Shown here: positions 35,361 through 46,067 of the stretch, piece after piece
Position numbering within the stretch: the stretch's first letter is position 1
Layout: the number at the start of each line of letters is the position of its first letter
DNA from: Nitrospirota bacterium
Lineage (GTDB): Bacteria > Nitrospirota > Nitrospiria > SBBL01 > JAADHI01
Direction of reading: 5' to 3'
DNA length: 58,606 nt
NCBI GenBank assembly: GCA_029261215.1
Contig: JAJDBT010000084.1
Coordinates: 1 to 58,606, forward strand
The notes under the pieces: model-generated
Told to the model about the DNA's origin: nothing
The model's input: only the letters and a program-made list of their open reading frames with translations
The model's database searches: none
Position numbers and translations under genes: made by a program

Positions 35361-38287
35361 TGGAGAATATTCCTCAATTTTAAAGCGTGAACGATCGGTC
35401 GATAAAGGATCGGGTTAATCTGGTAATGCGCTGTTGCGGTCTGTACGACAATGCCTTTTTTCTCCATACGATCAAGCAGAATCAGGCTCTGTTTTTTTTC
35501 AAGACGAAAGACCCAGACATGTTCTCCCACATTCAAACGCTCATGATGAAGCAGCGCCGCAAGCGTAAACAGCTCGTCACTTGAAATCCGAAACAGTGAC
35601 GAGGAATCCACATTCAAATCCGAGGATATCGTCAAGGTATGATTTTCGATCTTCTGGATGGCCGTCAACCAAAAGAGCAGAGCGACCGAGATATTCCCAT
35701 CCGCCAATGTCGTCAGGCGGTTAAAAAAAGCCGTCCTTAACACGGCTTGAGGATCAAGATTATTAGACTGCTTTTTCTGTTTTGAGCGTATCACTGGCGC
35801 GTCGAAGACTAAACCGTATCCGCTCACACGGTGACGCTTTAAAATGATGCTTTCGATCTCTTCCCGAGTCAATCGATTCAAAAAATGAGACGATTGAAAA
35901 AATGTCGAAATATCGAGTGCCTTTTCAAGGTAGCGCCAGCTATACAGAGTACAGGTATTCAGCCAGTAAATTGTCTCACAGGTGCGGGACATCAACATCA
36001 GGAGGCGCTCCAGCAGATCAAAACCATCCACCGTTCTCAGGAAAAGGTTTTGAAGATCCTCCAGGCAAATAATTTTTCGATCTTTTTCGATCAAAATCTG
36101 CGATTCAAGTTCGTCCAGATTGGATACGTTCGAAATTTTAAAAACGTCATTAAGCACATTGAGCAGGGCTTCTTCCGAAACCGGCCGCTCCAGAGCAAGA
36201 CTGATCCTAAAAAAAGGAAGTTGATTATAGATTTTTGGAGCAGCCGCATTAATCAGGCTTGTTCGGCCGCATCCCTTTTCTCCCACGATCACCGTGATTC
36301 CGGGGCTTCCGTTTCTCCATGCCTCGAAACTTGTTTTTAGTCCTGCCAAATGCCTGTCCTGCCCTTCAAAAAACCGCTGGTCAGCCAAAGGGTTCAGTTG
36401 AAAAAGCCGCTGGTACACATAAGGGAGTTCTTCAAATTTTTTGCGATTTTCAAGCACAAACTTCGAAAGCCCATCCTCTCCCTCCACCCTTGAAGCGGGC
36501 AGACCCGCAAAACCCCTCATCCTCGAATAGAACAACTTGAGGGTGTCCCATTGTTTCAAGAGAATGGACCGGGCTGATGAAAGGGTCTCTTCACCTCGGT
36601 CTAACAGTTTTTCCTGATACGTTCTGGCCTGTTCCACAGTTTTGGCTTTGGCCAGACGAACCTTCAGTTCTAAAATTTTTTCGTTTTGGCCCAGGGCCCT
36701 GATCTGCTGCTGAAATGATTCAATCCCTTTTTGGCGATTTTCCTGAATCAGGGCTGCAATCCCCTGGGCACCCATCGTCATCGTTTCAATCTGGGAGAGC
36801 GCACGCTCCAGACCTTCAATGATTTCACGTCGAACAATGGGCGCATCCTGAAAACCTTCCGGCCTCGCAAGCAGATCGAGCCCGGATTCCAGGTTATATT
36901 CAACCAGGGCGTCAAACTCCGACACATTCTGGGTAATTTGTAACCATGCAGACTGAACCTGCTGAAGCAAGTCCTCATGTTCAGTTTCAAGTTGTTGACA
37001 GGCCTCTTCCTTGACCAAGGCCTTGAGTTGCACTTCAGAAACCTTGGGATTTGGGAAGGGGGAATCCCAATCCGCTTTAACCAAGAGCCAGTGTGTTTCC
37101 GAAAGTTGATCGACGGCATGGAAAATACGAGAATGACAATTCTCCAGATTTTTAAGCAAGGGCACCTGATCAAGCAGTGAAGATATTTCAGGCAGTGTTT
37201 CGCGGCGGAGGGTTCGCAGCATAGAACGGCTTTCTGACAAAATCATCGACTTTAAATCAGAGCTTTCCTCTACCGCTTTTTCTGTTTCCTTAAATTTCTT
37301 GAGCGAGAGCGTGATAAGATCGCGGGCTTCCTGAAATTTCGGGACGAGTTCTCCTGAAATTCTTGCCTGAATTAATTGCTGAGATTGGATATGGGCCTGC
37401 GATACCCGCACCAGAAGCAAGGCCAGCTCCAAATCTTTTTTCCAATCATCCTGCTCAGCCTCAAAGTGACGATCCCAGCCTTCCTGAAGCTTTGCGGCCT
37501 CAGCGTCGAGGCGCACAACGTCTTCTCCAAAATGAGACGATTTGCTCACTATTTCCGGGCGGTTTTCTGCTTTAACCTCATTTCCAAGCGACATCGCCCT
37601 TTCTAAAACAGAGAGACCATCGGCTTCAAGCGTCTCTGCCCTCTCCTTCTCAATCAGATCCAATTTGGCGAAATATGCCTCCAGTGATGGAGATAGCGGC
37701 CGAAAAGGTGTAGTCAATGCCGAATGATCCTTTTCGGCATTGACCGTGAGCGCATCCAGACATTGTTCAATCCAGAGCTCCCCGTCCTGATGCAATTGAT
37801 GAAAGATCTGAGCTGTTTCATAGCATAATGGACGACTCAAGTTCAGCAGGGCTTTAGATAAGGGGTATTCCAAATGAAGACGGAGAAAGCCTTCCATTTC
37901 ATTTTCTGACTGCTCTTCAGTAGCATCCGGAGAGATTTTCTGCGGACAGGAAGACGCCGTCAGTTCAGAAAACACCCTGCGCCACTGCCCGATCAGCTGA
38001 CTTGGGGAAGCGTTCTGGGTAGTAGCATGAAAGGATTCAAGCCAATCGATCTGCTCTTGAAGAACCGACTCCAGGAGAGAAGGCAGTTTTTTGGAGGAAA
38101 CATCTCCCTGAGAAAGCGCATCGACCTCCTCCAAAAAATGAAGATGAATAGACTCCAAAGCCCGAAGAGATTCGCGATGTCCTGCTTTCCACTCAGAGAG
38201 AGATTTTCGGCCCTGGGCAGGGAAGGCGGACTTTATTGCCTTAATAAAATCTTCAATGGACTCATATTTCATGACAAACATCATCAT
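35357..38287 (-). CDS. Large coiled-coil P-loop ATPase of unknown function, coupled to MscS channel
   Basis: A 976-residue soluble protein I cannot assign to a named family. Residues 1-620 are almost wholly helical and charged with long coiled-coil-like stretches. An NTPase domain follows: Walker A GEKGCGRTSLI (about 667-677), then a Walker B-like KIICLEDLQNLF (about 738-749), and a segment like STAND/AAA+ sensor helices (HFLNRLTREEIESIILKRHRVSGYGL). The last 100 residues look like a winged helix (LFTLAALLHHERLNVGEHVWVFRLEKKQSLILLDRMEKKGIVVQT). No membrane segment or signal peptide. The three leading Met codons have no clear RBS; the real start could be 38287 or 38272. The stop overlaps the MscS start. 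The function may be to regulate the channel or assemble a membrane-associated scaffold (inference). Confidence 0.8.
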   Translation of the reverse strand: MMMFVMKYESIEDFIKAIKSAFPAQGRKSLSEWKAGHRESLRALESIHLHFLEEVDALSQGDVSSKKLPSLLESVLQEQIDWLESFHATTQNASPSQLIGQWRRVFSELTASSCPQKISPDATEEQSENEMEGFLRLHLEYPLSKALLNLSRPLCYETAQIFHQLHQDGELWIEQCLDALTVNAEKDHSALTTPFRPLSPSLEAYFAKLDLIEKERAETLEADGLSVLERAMSLGNEVKAENRPEIVSKSSHFGEDVVRLDAEAAKLQEGWDRHFEAEQDDWKKDLELALLLVRVSQAHIQSQQLIQARISGELVPKFQEARDLITLSLKKFKETEKAVEESSDLKSMILSESRSMLRTLRRETLPEISSLLDQVPLLKNLENCHSRIFHAVDQLSETHWLLVKADWDSPFPNPKVSEVQLKALVKEEACQQLETEHEDLLQQVQSAWLQITQNVSEFDALVEYNLESGLDLLARPEGFQDAPIVRREIIEGLERALSQIETMTMGAQGIAALIQENRQKGIESFQQQIRALGQNEKILELKVRLAKAKTVEQARTYQEKLLDRGEETLSSARSILLKQWDTLKLFYSRMRGFAGLPASRVEGEDGLSKFVLENRKKFEELPYVYQRLFQLNPLADQRFFEGQDRHLAGLKTSFEAWRNGSPGITVIVGEKGCGRTSLINAAAPKIYNQLPFFRISLALERPVSEEALLNVLNDVFKISNVSNLDELESQILIEKDRKIICLEDLQNLFLRTVDGFDLLERLLMLMSRTCETIYWLNTCTLYSWRYLEKALDISTFFQSSHFLNRLTREEIESIILKRHRVSGYGLVFDAPVIRSKQKKQSNNLDPQAVLRTAFFNRLTTLADGNISVALLFWLTAIQKIENHTLTISSDLNVDSSSLFRISSDELFTLAALLHHERLNVGEHVWVFRLEKKQSLILLDRMEKKGIVVQTATAHYQINPILYRPIVHALKLRNILH

Positions 38288-38407
38288 ATATATGAGGATT
38301 CAATTCAATACAAATAGAGACTGCTCCTTATTCCTGTATTCAAACAAAGGGGTATTTCTATCCCTCACCTTCAGGTGAACTACCGTATTTTTACATAGGA
38401 AAAAGAA

Positions 38408-39193
38408 TCACAGGCCTTCAGAGGATGACGTCTTTTTAAGATGAGCCGTAAACCATTTGAAGAGATGCTTGAGCATTTGCTCAAAATCCGGCGCTTTGGT
38501 AAAAGGGTGATCGGCCCCCTCAATTGTTTCAAATACTTTCTCACAGTGCAGCACCTCAAAAAGCTGCTCGCTCTGAGAATAAGGCACATCCTCATCCGCG
38601 TCTCCGTGGACGATCAGTGTCGGCGCTTGAATGGTCGCGGCTTCCTTGTAAGTATCATACTGGAGCAGGTCTTCATAAAACTCGTATTCTAATTGCGCCC
38701 GGCCATCCAGACCAGCAAATGTCAGCAAATTATTTTCTTTCCAAAAACGCATTCCGGCCTCGCCCAAACGGTCACGCCAAAGTGGCGGGTAATTGGAGAC
38801 GGGGCATTTCAACGCAAGTACGGAAAGGTTCTTCCGTGCGGCCCCGTGGAGGGCAATAAGTCCGCCAAAACTCGACCCCAACAAACCGATTTGCGTAAAA
38901 CCCTGTGTCGGCAGCCAGTCGAGAATGGCTTCCACCTGATTGAGACAGCGGGACATCCGCATTTCCTTTAAAGGCCGGTTTTGTTCGCCATGACCGTCGA
39001 AGTCAAAACGGCAAGTGGCAATGTTTTCGGGCAGAAGCCGTCGGCTTAATGCCAGATTCGTCCCGCTCTCTTTATCAGACAGGAATCCGTGACAAAGTAG
39101 TACAATCTGTTTTGTCGGGCTGCCCGGTTCGGCCAAAACCAGGGTTGTTTTCTCTCCAGGGCTCACTTCAAGATGAATACGTCTTTCTTTCAT
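38408..39193 (-). CDS. Alpha/beta hydrolase
   Basis: A 261-residue serine hydrolase: oxyanion-region LLCHGFLSDKESGTN, nucleophile elbow GSSFGG with Ser at 108, the Asp in VHGDADEDVPY and the His in GADHPFTK. The pattern fits cytoplasmic acyl-peptide-hydrolase/feruloyl-esterase-like enzymes; the substrate is unknown. A good RBS (AAGGAGAAGG) precedes the ATG. Divergent from the Rieske gene, with 73 bases between them. Confidence 0.87.
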   Translation of the reverse strand: MKERRIHLEVSPGEKTTLVLAEPGSPTKQIVLLCHGFLSDKESGTNLALSRRLLPENIATCRFDFDGHGEQNRPLKEMRMSRCLNQVEAILDWLPTQGFTQIGLLGSSFGGLIALHGAARKNLSVLALKCPVSNYPPLWRDRLGEAGMRFWKENNLLTFAGLDGRAQLEYEFYEDLLQYDTYKEAATIQAPTLIVHGDADEDVPYSQSEQLFEVLHCEKVFETIEGADHPFTKAPDFEQMLKHLFKWFTAHLKKTSSSEGL

Positions 39194-39212
39194 ATAGTCC
39201 TTCTCCTTATCA

Positions 39213-39242
39213 TTGACCGATCTTTTTATTTTGTTTTATAAT
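39213..39242 (+). promoter_or_regulatory. Sigma-70 promoter of the Rieske gene
   Basis: TTGACC (39213-39218), 18 bases, TATAAT (39237-39242). The start point would be near 39249 and the GAGGAGA ribosome site follows, with ATG at 39267, so the leader is short. Confidence 0.75.
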
Positions 39243-39266
39243 GGCTTCTTTTTGTGAGGAGAGACA

Positions 39267-39575
39267 ATGCCCTTTATCCCAGTTGCCAAAGTTGAAGATA
39301 TCCCACCCGGTTCAGGATTGCTCGTCGAAATGAAGGAACGGGACATCGCCCTTTTTCACGTAGACGGGACGGTCTATGCCACTTCGGATGTGTGCCCGCA
39401 CCAGGGAGCCTCTCTCTCAACCGGGACACTCAACGGCGAAAAAATTATCTGCCCCTGGCACCAGTGGTGCTTTAATGTGAAAGATGGTTCGTCACCGCTC
39501 AACCCACGATTAAAGATCAAAACCTACGAAGTCAAACAGGAAGACAACCAGGTTTTCATCCTCATTCCCGATTAG
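39267..39575 (+). CDS. Rieske [2Fe-2S] protein (NirD/ferredoxin type)
   Basis: A 102-residue small soluble Rieske protein: cluster ligands Cys43-His45 (CPH) and Cys62-His65 (CPWH) with the usual 16-residue spacing, in DVCPHQGASLSTGTLNGEKIICPWHQWCFNVKDG. There is no hydrophobic anchor, so it is of the NirD/dioxygenase-ferredoxin kind that shuttles electrons to an oxygenase or reductase. No oxygenase subunit lies next to it; the nearest gene is a zinc-binding dehydrogenase on the other strand. Confidence 0.9.
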   Translation: MPFIPVAKVEDIPPGSGLLVEMKERDIALFHVDGTVYATSDVCPHQGASLSTGTLNGEKIICPWHQWCFNVKDGSSPLNPRLKIKTYEVKQEDNQVFILIPD

Positions 39576-39607
39576 GATTTCCTGAACGGTCTTTTCGGCT
39601 TTTCTCC

Positions 39608-40657
39608 TTACCCGGAACGATTTAAAGCCGGGTTAAGGATAATCTTTCCAAACAGGTTCCGTGACAACATTTTCGCCTGTGCGGCACGCGCCTCGGAAAG
39701 GGGATACACCGAATCAATCACAGGCTTTAGTTTTCCGGCACCCACAAGATCAGCAACCTTGAGCAGTTCGGCACGCCGACCCATTTTTGCCCCCATAATG
39801 GACAATTCCCGTGAAAAAACATACCGTAAATCCAGCTCCACCCTTGGGCCCGTCGTTGCGCCACAGGTCACGAGCCTGCCCTGTCTTGCGAGAGACCGCA
39901 GACTTTGCCCAAAGGTCGCCGGACCGACATGCTCAAAAACCACATCCACGCCGCGTCCGCCGGTCATTTCCACAATCTGTTTTGAAAAATCGTCCTGCGT
40001 ATAGTCAATTAAAACATCCGCTCCCATGTTTCGGGCCTGTTCCAGTTTTTGGGGACTGCTCGCCGTAGCAAATACACGCGCACCCGCCAGTTTACCAATT
40101 TGCACGGCAGCACTTCCAACCCCGCTTCCCCCGGACAGAACCAGCAAATCCTGTCCGGGACGGAGCCCTGCACGCGTAATCAACATATGCCAGGCCGTGA
40201 GAAAGGTCAGTGGAAAAGCCGACGCGGACTCAAAAGAAAGGTGATCGGGAATCGGGATGATATTTTTTGCAGGGGCCTTTACATACTCCGCATATCCTCC
40301 CGCCGGGCCAGCCCCTAATATTTGATAGGTCTTACACAGGTGATCATTCCCGGAAAGGCAGTCCGGACATTCAAAGCAGGATACCCCAGGGGCGATAAAA
40401 ACACGCTGGCCGGATTCAAAACCCCTCAGGCCTTCCCCAAAGTGATCAACAATGCCTGAGACATCGCAACCCGAAATGTGAGGGAGTTGAATCTGATAGG
40501 CCGGAACCCCTTCTCGCACCCAAAGATCCAGATGATTTAAAGCGCAAGCCTGCACCCGAACAACAACATCCCCAGGCCCTGCAAGGGGTTTGGGCACATC
40601 CTCATATATGAGTTGCTCCGGGCCACCAAAACGATGAAAACGAACGGCTTTCATCAT
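39608..40657 (-). CDS. Zinc-binding medium-chain dehydrogenase
   Basis: A 349-residue MDR-superfamily enzyme. The catalytic region has GCDVSGIVDHFGEGL; the structural-zinc loop CFECPDCLSGNDHLC is complete. The NAD(P) fold starts at SGGSGVGSAAVQIGKLAGARVFATASS, followed by GADVLIDY. It probably oxidises an alcohol or reduces a quinone/enone; the zinc loop favours alcohol dehydrogenase. Its start lies 16 bases after the SDR gene's stop, and the two are probably one operon. Confidence 0.88.
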   Translation of the reverse strand: MMKAVRFHRFGGPEQLIYEDVPKPLAGPGDVVVRVQACALNHLDLWVREGVPAYQIQLPHISGCDVSGIVDHFGEGLRGFESGQRVFIAPGVSCFECPDCLSGNDHLCKTYQILGAGPAGGYAEYVKAPAKNIIPIPDHLSFESASAFPLTFLTAWHMLITRAGLRPGQDLLVLSGGSGVGSAAVQIGKLAGARVFATASSPQKLEQARNMGADVLIDYTQDDFSKQIVEMTGGRGVDVVFEHVGPATFGQSLRSLARQGRLVTCGATTGPRVELDLRYVFSRELSIMGAKMGRRAELLKVADLVGAGKLKPVIDSVYPLSEARAAQAKMLSRNLFGKIILNPALNRSG

Positions 40658-40673
40658 GACAGGCCTCCTTCTT

Positions 40674-41390
40674 TTATAATTCAGATAAATTCAAGGATTG
40701 ACCATGAAGGGCCGGGTCTTCTGAAATGGCAAGTGTGAGCAGTGCCTTGGCCACTTCAGCCGGATCTTTCAGGGTCTTGGCCTCTTCCTTTGGGTAGGCC
40801 TTGGCCCGCATCTGCGTGCGTGTCGCCTCAGGATTCAGTGTGATGACACGGATGCCAAATGCCCCCACTTCATCCGCCAAGGTTTGCATCATGCCTTCAA
40901 GGGCAAACTTTGAGACCGCATAAGCGCCCCACAAGGCCCGGCCGTGGCGCCCGACAGAAGACGAAATAGAGAGAATCGTGCCCGAACGCAATGGAATCAT
41001 CCCTCTAAGAACCGCTTGAGTCAGGTAAAAGGTGCCATTGATATTGATTCGGATCACTTCGTCCCAGGTCATGGCCGGATAGGTCGCGAGGGTGCTTTTT
41101 ACACCGAGCACACCGGCATTATTAATCAAGAGATCGATTTTCCCCCACTCCGAAACGATTTGGCTAACCATGCGGTGAACATCCCGCTGGGAAGCAATAT
41201 CTACACGAAAAGACCAGACCGCTCCGCCTGCCGCGTTGACTTCATTCTCAACCCCGAGACGCTCCCCTTCAGTTCGGGCACAAAAAGCCACCTTGGCACC
41301 TGCGCTCACAAAAAGAGAAACAGCCGCCCGCCCGATTCCCCGGCCGCCCCCAGAAATAAAAACGACTTTTCCCTGCATAGCATGATTCAT
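40674..41390 (-). CDS. Short-chain dehydrogenase/reductase (classical SDR)
   Basis: A 238-residue SDR: cofactor loop GGGRGIG (14-20), LLINNAGVLGV, catalytic Ser in ISSSVG, and YAVSK (YxxxK). It is of FabG-like length. It precedes the zinc-binding dehydrogenase by 16 bases, so the pair may act in the same two-step alcohol or acyl metabolism (inference). Confidence 0.9.
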   Translation of the reverse strand: MNHAMQGKVVFISGGGRGIGRAAVSLFVSAGAKVAFCARTEGERLGVENEVNAAGGAVWSFRVDIASQRDVHRMVSQIVSEWGKIDLLINNAGVLGVKSTLATYPAMTWDEVIRININGTFYLTQAVLRGMIPLRSGTILSISSSVGRHGRALWGAYAVSKFALEGMMQTLADEVGAFGIRVITLNPEATRTQMRAKAYPKEEAKTLKDPAEVAKALLTLAISEDPALHGQSLNLSEL

Positions 41391-41456
41391 TGCCCCGTAG
41401 GATAAAGGAAGTTGCCCGTGACTGCAATCCCGAAAAAGCTGTTAGACTTCAATCAC

Positions 41457-41486
41457 TTGACATCCAAAATCAAATGTTTATTATTA
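41457..41486 (+). promoter_or_regulatory. Sigma-70 promoter
   Basis: TTGACA (41457-41462), 18 bases, TTATTA (41481-41486). Just downstream lies the start codon at 41521. A nearer ATG (41513) is followed almost at once by a stop. Confidence 0.6.
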
Positions 41487-41520
41487 CAGGGTTGAATACA
41501 AGAGAAGAGCATATGATTTC

Positions 41521-42039
41521 ATGAGCGCATCAGATACGCCGTTTCAAAGCGTCAGCCCGGATTTTAATCTCAAAAAGCCCTTACTGTTCATTTCTTTGGC
41601 TTTGCTCTTCATAGCCCTCGGCCCCCGGTTTGCGAGTGCTGACGATCCCTTCTGTGTATCTCTTGAAGAAATTATTCAGAGTGGACAACACAAGTTTAAA
41701 TCGATTAGAGGAAAACTCGACCTCGTCTCTGAGGAATATTTTGGGCGCGTCACGCCACCCGAACTAAAAGATTGTTTTGGATGGCTTGATGGAAAAGCGT
41801 ATCATTGCACCAGCGAGGCGGGAATGAACGACACCGAAGTCGCTTTGGCCTACGACCGCTTCAATAAAATGATTCAAAGCTGCCTTTCAAAAGAATGGCA
41901 AACAACAGAAGTCAACATGCAAAGGGCAAATGCAAAACGCTTTATGACCTACGCATCGCCCTCAAACCCGGTCGAGATTAAAATCGGGGAACGCAGCAAA
42001 CGACATGGATGGTTTGTTGATTTCTATTTTAAACGTTAA
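41521..42039 (+). CDS. Secreted protein of unknown function
   Basis: A 172-residue protein with a hydrophobic signal segment at about 20-36 (ending ASA) and a mature domain with four cysteines (FCVSL, LKDCFGW, YHCTS, IQSCLS). These may form two disulfides. I do not recognise the family. No partner domain. The next gene, 68 bases on, encodes phosphomannomutase in the same direction, without obvious functional link. Confidence 0.65.
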   Translation: MSASDTPFQSVSPDFNLKKPLLFISLALLFIALGPRFASADDPFCVSLEEIIQSGQHKFKSIRGKLDLVSEEYFGRVTPPELKDCFGWLDGKAYHCTSEAGMNDTEVALAYDRFNKMIQSCLSKEWQTTEVNMQRANAKRFMTYASPSNPVEIKIGERSKRHGWFVDFYFKR

Positions 42040-42107
42040 AATGTAAACCTTGGGAAACAACGCACTTCCATTTTCCAGGATTACGCGACCCGCAGAAGGA
42101 GTTAAGC

Positions 42108-43469
42108 ATGTCTATTTTTCGAGAATATGATATCCGGGGCATTTACGGAAAAGATTTAACAGAGACAATTGCGGAAGGCATCGGAAAAGCATTCGGAACA
42201 GTCATCCGTCGGGCAGGCGGAAAAACAATCTCGCTGGGCTATGATGTCCGCCTCAGTACACCCGCGATGAAAGCTGCGCTGCTTCGCGGTTTGTGTGCGA
42301 CAGGCATCAACATCATCGATATTGGGGAATGCCCAACACCTGTACTCTATTTTTCTCTCTATCAACTGCCAGTAGACGGCGGCGTGATGATTACCGCAAG
42401 TCATAACCCCGGTGAATATAATGGCTTTAAAGTCTGTAAGGGGAAAAATACGCTCTTTGGAGACGACATACAGCAAATCAAAACAATGATCGATAAGCAT
42501 GATTTTGAAATAAGCGGGCAATCCGGTGAAGTGACTGTAGAAAACAATTTTTTGCCGGTCTACAGTGATTATTTCTTTGATCAGTTTGGAAAGATGAAAA
42601 ACAAAAAGGTCGTGATCGATTGCGGTAATGGCGCGGCAGCCTTAAATGCACCTCAAATTTTTGAACGTTTGGGCTGTGAAGTTATCCCGCTTTTTTGCGA
42701 GGCGGACGGCTCCTTTCCAAATCATCACCCCGACCCGACGGTTCCGAAAAACCTGGAAGACCTCATCGCGACAGTAAAAAAAGAACACGCAGACTTAGGC
42801 ATCGCCTTTGACGGAGATGGCGATCGCATCGGCGCTGTGGATGAAAATGGAAGCATTATCTGGGGCGACCGCCTGACCCTTCTTTTCGCAAGCGATATTC
42901 TCAAAACACATCCCGGAGCGACGATTATTTCAGAAGTGAAAGCTTCGCAAATTTTGTATGACGAGATTGCGCGACTGGGCGGAAAAGGCGTGATGTGGAA
43001 AACCGGTCATTCCCTGATCAAATCCAAGATGAAAGAAACGGGAGCGCTTTTGGCAGGAGAAATGAGCGGACATATCTTTTTTGCCGACCGATATTTTGGT
43101 TATGACGATGCCACATACGCAGGGTGTCGGTTAATCGAAATTTTAATCAAGGGAGAGAAACCGCTTTCGTCCTATTTCAAAGATTTACCCAAAAGTTATG
43201 TGACGCCTGAAATACGGGTAGACTGCCCGGATGATCAAAAGTTTGAAATAGCTGAAAAATGCCGGGTGTTTTTTTCAAAACATTTTAAAACCATTGATAT
43301 CGACGGCGTACGCATCCTCTTTCCAGATGGTTGGGGCCTGATTCGGGCCTCCAATACACAAGCGGCACTGGTGCTTCGGTTCGAAGCCAGCACTCCGGAG
43401 CGCTTGGCTAAAAACCGGGAAGGCATTGAAAAATATCTCGATATCCTGCTGGGAGAAATCAAGAAATAA
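42108..43469 (+). CDS. Phosphomannomutase/phosphoglucomutase
   Basis: A 453-residue alpha-D-phosphohexomutase of the AlgC type. The phosphoserine is in ITASHNPGEYNGFK (Ser98), the metal loop is DGDGDRIGA, the sugar loop is GEMSGHIFFADRYFG, and the phosphate site RASNTQAALVLRFEA is near the C-terminus. It interconverts mannose or glucose 6- and 1-phosphates for nucleotide-sugar, LPS or exopolysaccharide synthesis. The start fits the motif FREYDIRGIYG. It converges on the HAD gene with a two-base gap. Confidence 0.93.
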   Translation: MSIFREYDIRGIYGKDLTETIAEGIGKAFGTVIRRAGGKTISLGYDVRLSTPAMKAALLRGLCATGINIIDIGECPTPVLYFSLYQLPVDGGVMITASHNPGEYNGFKVCKGKNTLFGDDIQQIKTMIDKHDFEISGQSGEVTVENNFLPVYSDYFFDQFGKMKNKKVVIDCGNGAAALNAPQIFERLGCEVIPLFCEADGSFPNHHPDPTVPKNLEDLIATVKKEHADLGIAFDGDGDRIGAVDENGSIIWGDRLTLLFASDILKTHPGATIISEVKASQILYDEIARLGGKGVMWKTGHSLIKSKMKETGALLAGEMSGHIFFADRYFGYDDATYAGCRLIEILIKGEKPLSSYFKDLPKSYVTPEIRVDCPDDQKFEIAEKCRVFFSKHFKTIDIDGVRILFPDGWGLIRASNTQAALVLRFEASTPERLAKNREGIEKYLDILLGEIKK

Positions 43470-43471
43470 GA

Positions 43472-44125
43472 TTATTTTGGAATTAAGTCGGTGAATTGAT
43501 CCAGGGAAGGGAAGAGATCAGATCGTTCATCTAAAAAGCGACTACTGGCCCCGCTTTTATGCAAGAGATGTTTAATTCCATACGTGTGGGCAGCCAGCAG
43601 CACGTTTTCATTGTCATCAATGAATAAAGAGCGTTCTTTTTTAAACCGCAAAACACGCTCCGCATCCCGCCAAAACCCGACCTCTTCTTTTGGCAAACCA
43701 ATGTCTGCAGAGCAAAGAACACTGTCGAAATAAGGCAGAAGCTGGGTTTGTTCCAGTTTGATTTGAACAGTCCTGGGGTGGGCATTGGTCACTAAGATAA
43801 TCTCTTTTTTCTCATCACGCAGAAAATTAAGAAAAACTTCGACTCCGACATGGACTCGCACCTGACTGCGTAAAGCCTCTTTCATTGCAACAATATCAAG
43901 ACCGATACGATCGGACCAGTAAAGGACATCCGTCCAGTTCAGGGTTTTTTCTTCTTTTTTGTACATGGCGAGCAGCTTTTTTCTCGCCTTGGCATAGGAT
44001 ATTTTTTTAACCTCAGCATACTTTTGCGGAACATGCTCTTCCCAAAAATAATCGTCAAAATAACGATCAAGCAAGGTTCCGTCCATATCAAGCAAGGCAA
44101 AATCTATTTCAGCCCAGGGCACCAC
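43472..44125 (-). CDS. HAD-family phosphatase, YrfG-like (GMP/IMP nucleotidase type)
   Basis: A 217-residue HAD hydrolase. The catalytic DMDGT is at 13-17; the cap contains FDDYFWEEHVPQKYAEVKKIS, typical of YrfG homologues; motif II is VTNAHPRTVQIK and motif IV SLFIDDNENVLLAA. YrfG dephosphorylates GMP and IMP. The start is GTG, with AGGAG suitably placed. Lies downstream of, and parallel to, the ATP synthase operon but 156 bases away. Confidence 0.85.
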   Translation of the reverse strand: MVPWAEIDFALLDMDGTLLDRYFDDYFWEEHVPQKYAEVKKISYAKARKKLLAMYKKEEKTLNWTDVLYWSDRIGLDIVAMKEALRSQVRVHVGVEVFLNFLRDEKKEIILVTNAHPRTVQIKLEQTQLLPYFDSVLCSADIGLPKEEVGFWRDAERVLRFKKERSLFIDDNENVLLAAHTYGIKHLLHKSGASSRFLDERSDLFPSLDQFTDLIPK

Positions 44126-44281
44126 AATTTCTTCTCCTAAAAAACCAAGGTATTCTATCAGTCTATGAGGTAGGCTTCATTCTGTCAAAAACAAGGGTTT
44201 TAAGCCAAGGCAAAAGATGACACTCAGTACGAATCAGTAGCAGATTTCAGAGAAAAATAAGACAGAGACGAGGATTTAAAA

Positions 44282-44566
44282 CTAAGACGATTTGATATCC
44301 GATTCAGAAGTGACGGTTTCGGTCACAAGGGTGACTTCATTATTCAGGGCATCAAGAAAGCCTGAGCCAATGGTCAAAACACGCTTTTTGCCCTCAATGG
44401 TTGTTAAGACCAAACGACCTGGAAGTAGTGTCGAAACAATAGGCGCATGATTGGCCAAAATACCAAAACTGCCGCCGCCCCCCGGAACAGTCACAGAGCG
44501 AATCTGCCCCTCAAAAAAAATACTTTCCGGTGTCACAACGGTGAGATGAAATGTCTGCTCGCTCAT
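44282..44566 (-). CDS. atpC: ATP synthase epsilon subunit, short form
   Basis: A 94-residue epsilon subunit, whereas most are 130-140 residues. The N-terminal beta-sandwich is intact (TFHLTVVTPESIFFEGQIRSVTVPGGGGSFGILANHAPIVSTLLPGRLVL...GSGFLDALNNEVTLVTE), but the C-terminal two-helix domain that inhibits ATP hydrolysis is absent. Similar short forms exist in some phyla, so this need not be damage. The start has no clear RBS, and 70 bases separate it from atpD, so its translation may differ from the rest of the operon. Confidence 0.88.
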   Translation of the reverse strand: MSEQTFHLTVVTPESIFFEGQIRSVTVPGGGGSFGILANHAPIVSTLLPGRLVLTTIEGKKRVLTIGSGFLDALNNEVTLVTETVTSESDIKSS

Positions 44567-44636
44567 ATCACGATCACACTGAGAGGAAAACGTTCAAAAC
44601 CTGCCCTATTGTTTGATATCTTCACGTTGATCACCA

Positions 44637-46058
<1,422 letters not shown>

Positions 46059-46067
46059 CTAAAAAAC

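Noticed and set aside
38365-38378. Small palindrome TCACCT-N2-AGGTGA downstream of the alpha/beta hydrolase gene
   Set aside because: Too short and without a T-run; similar 12-base dyads are expected by chance.
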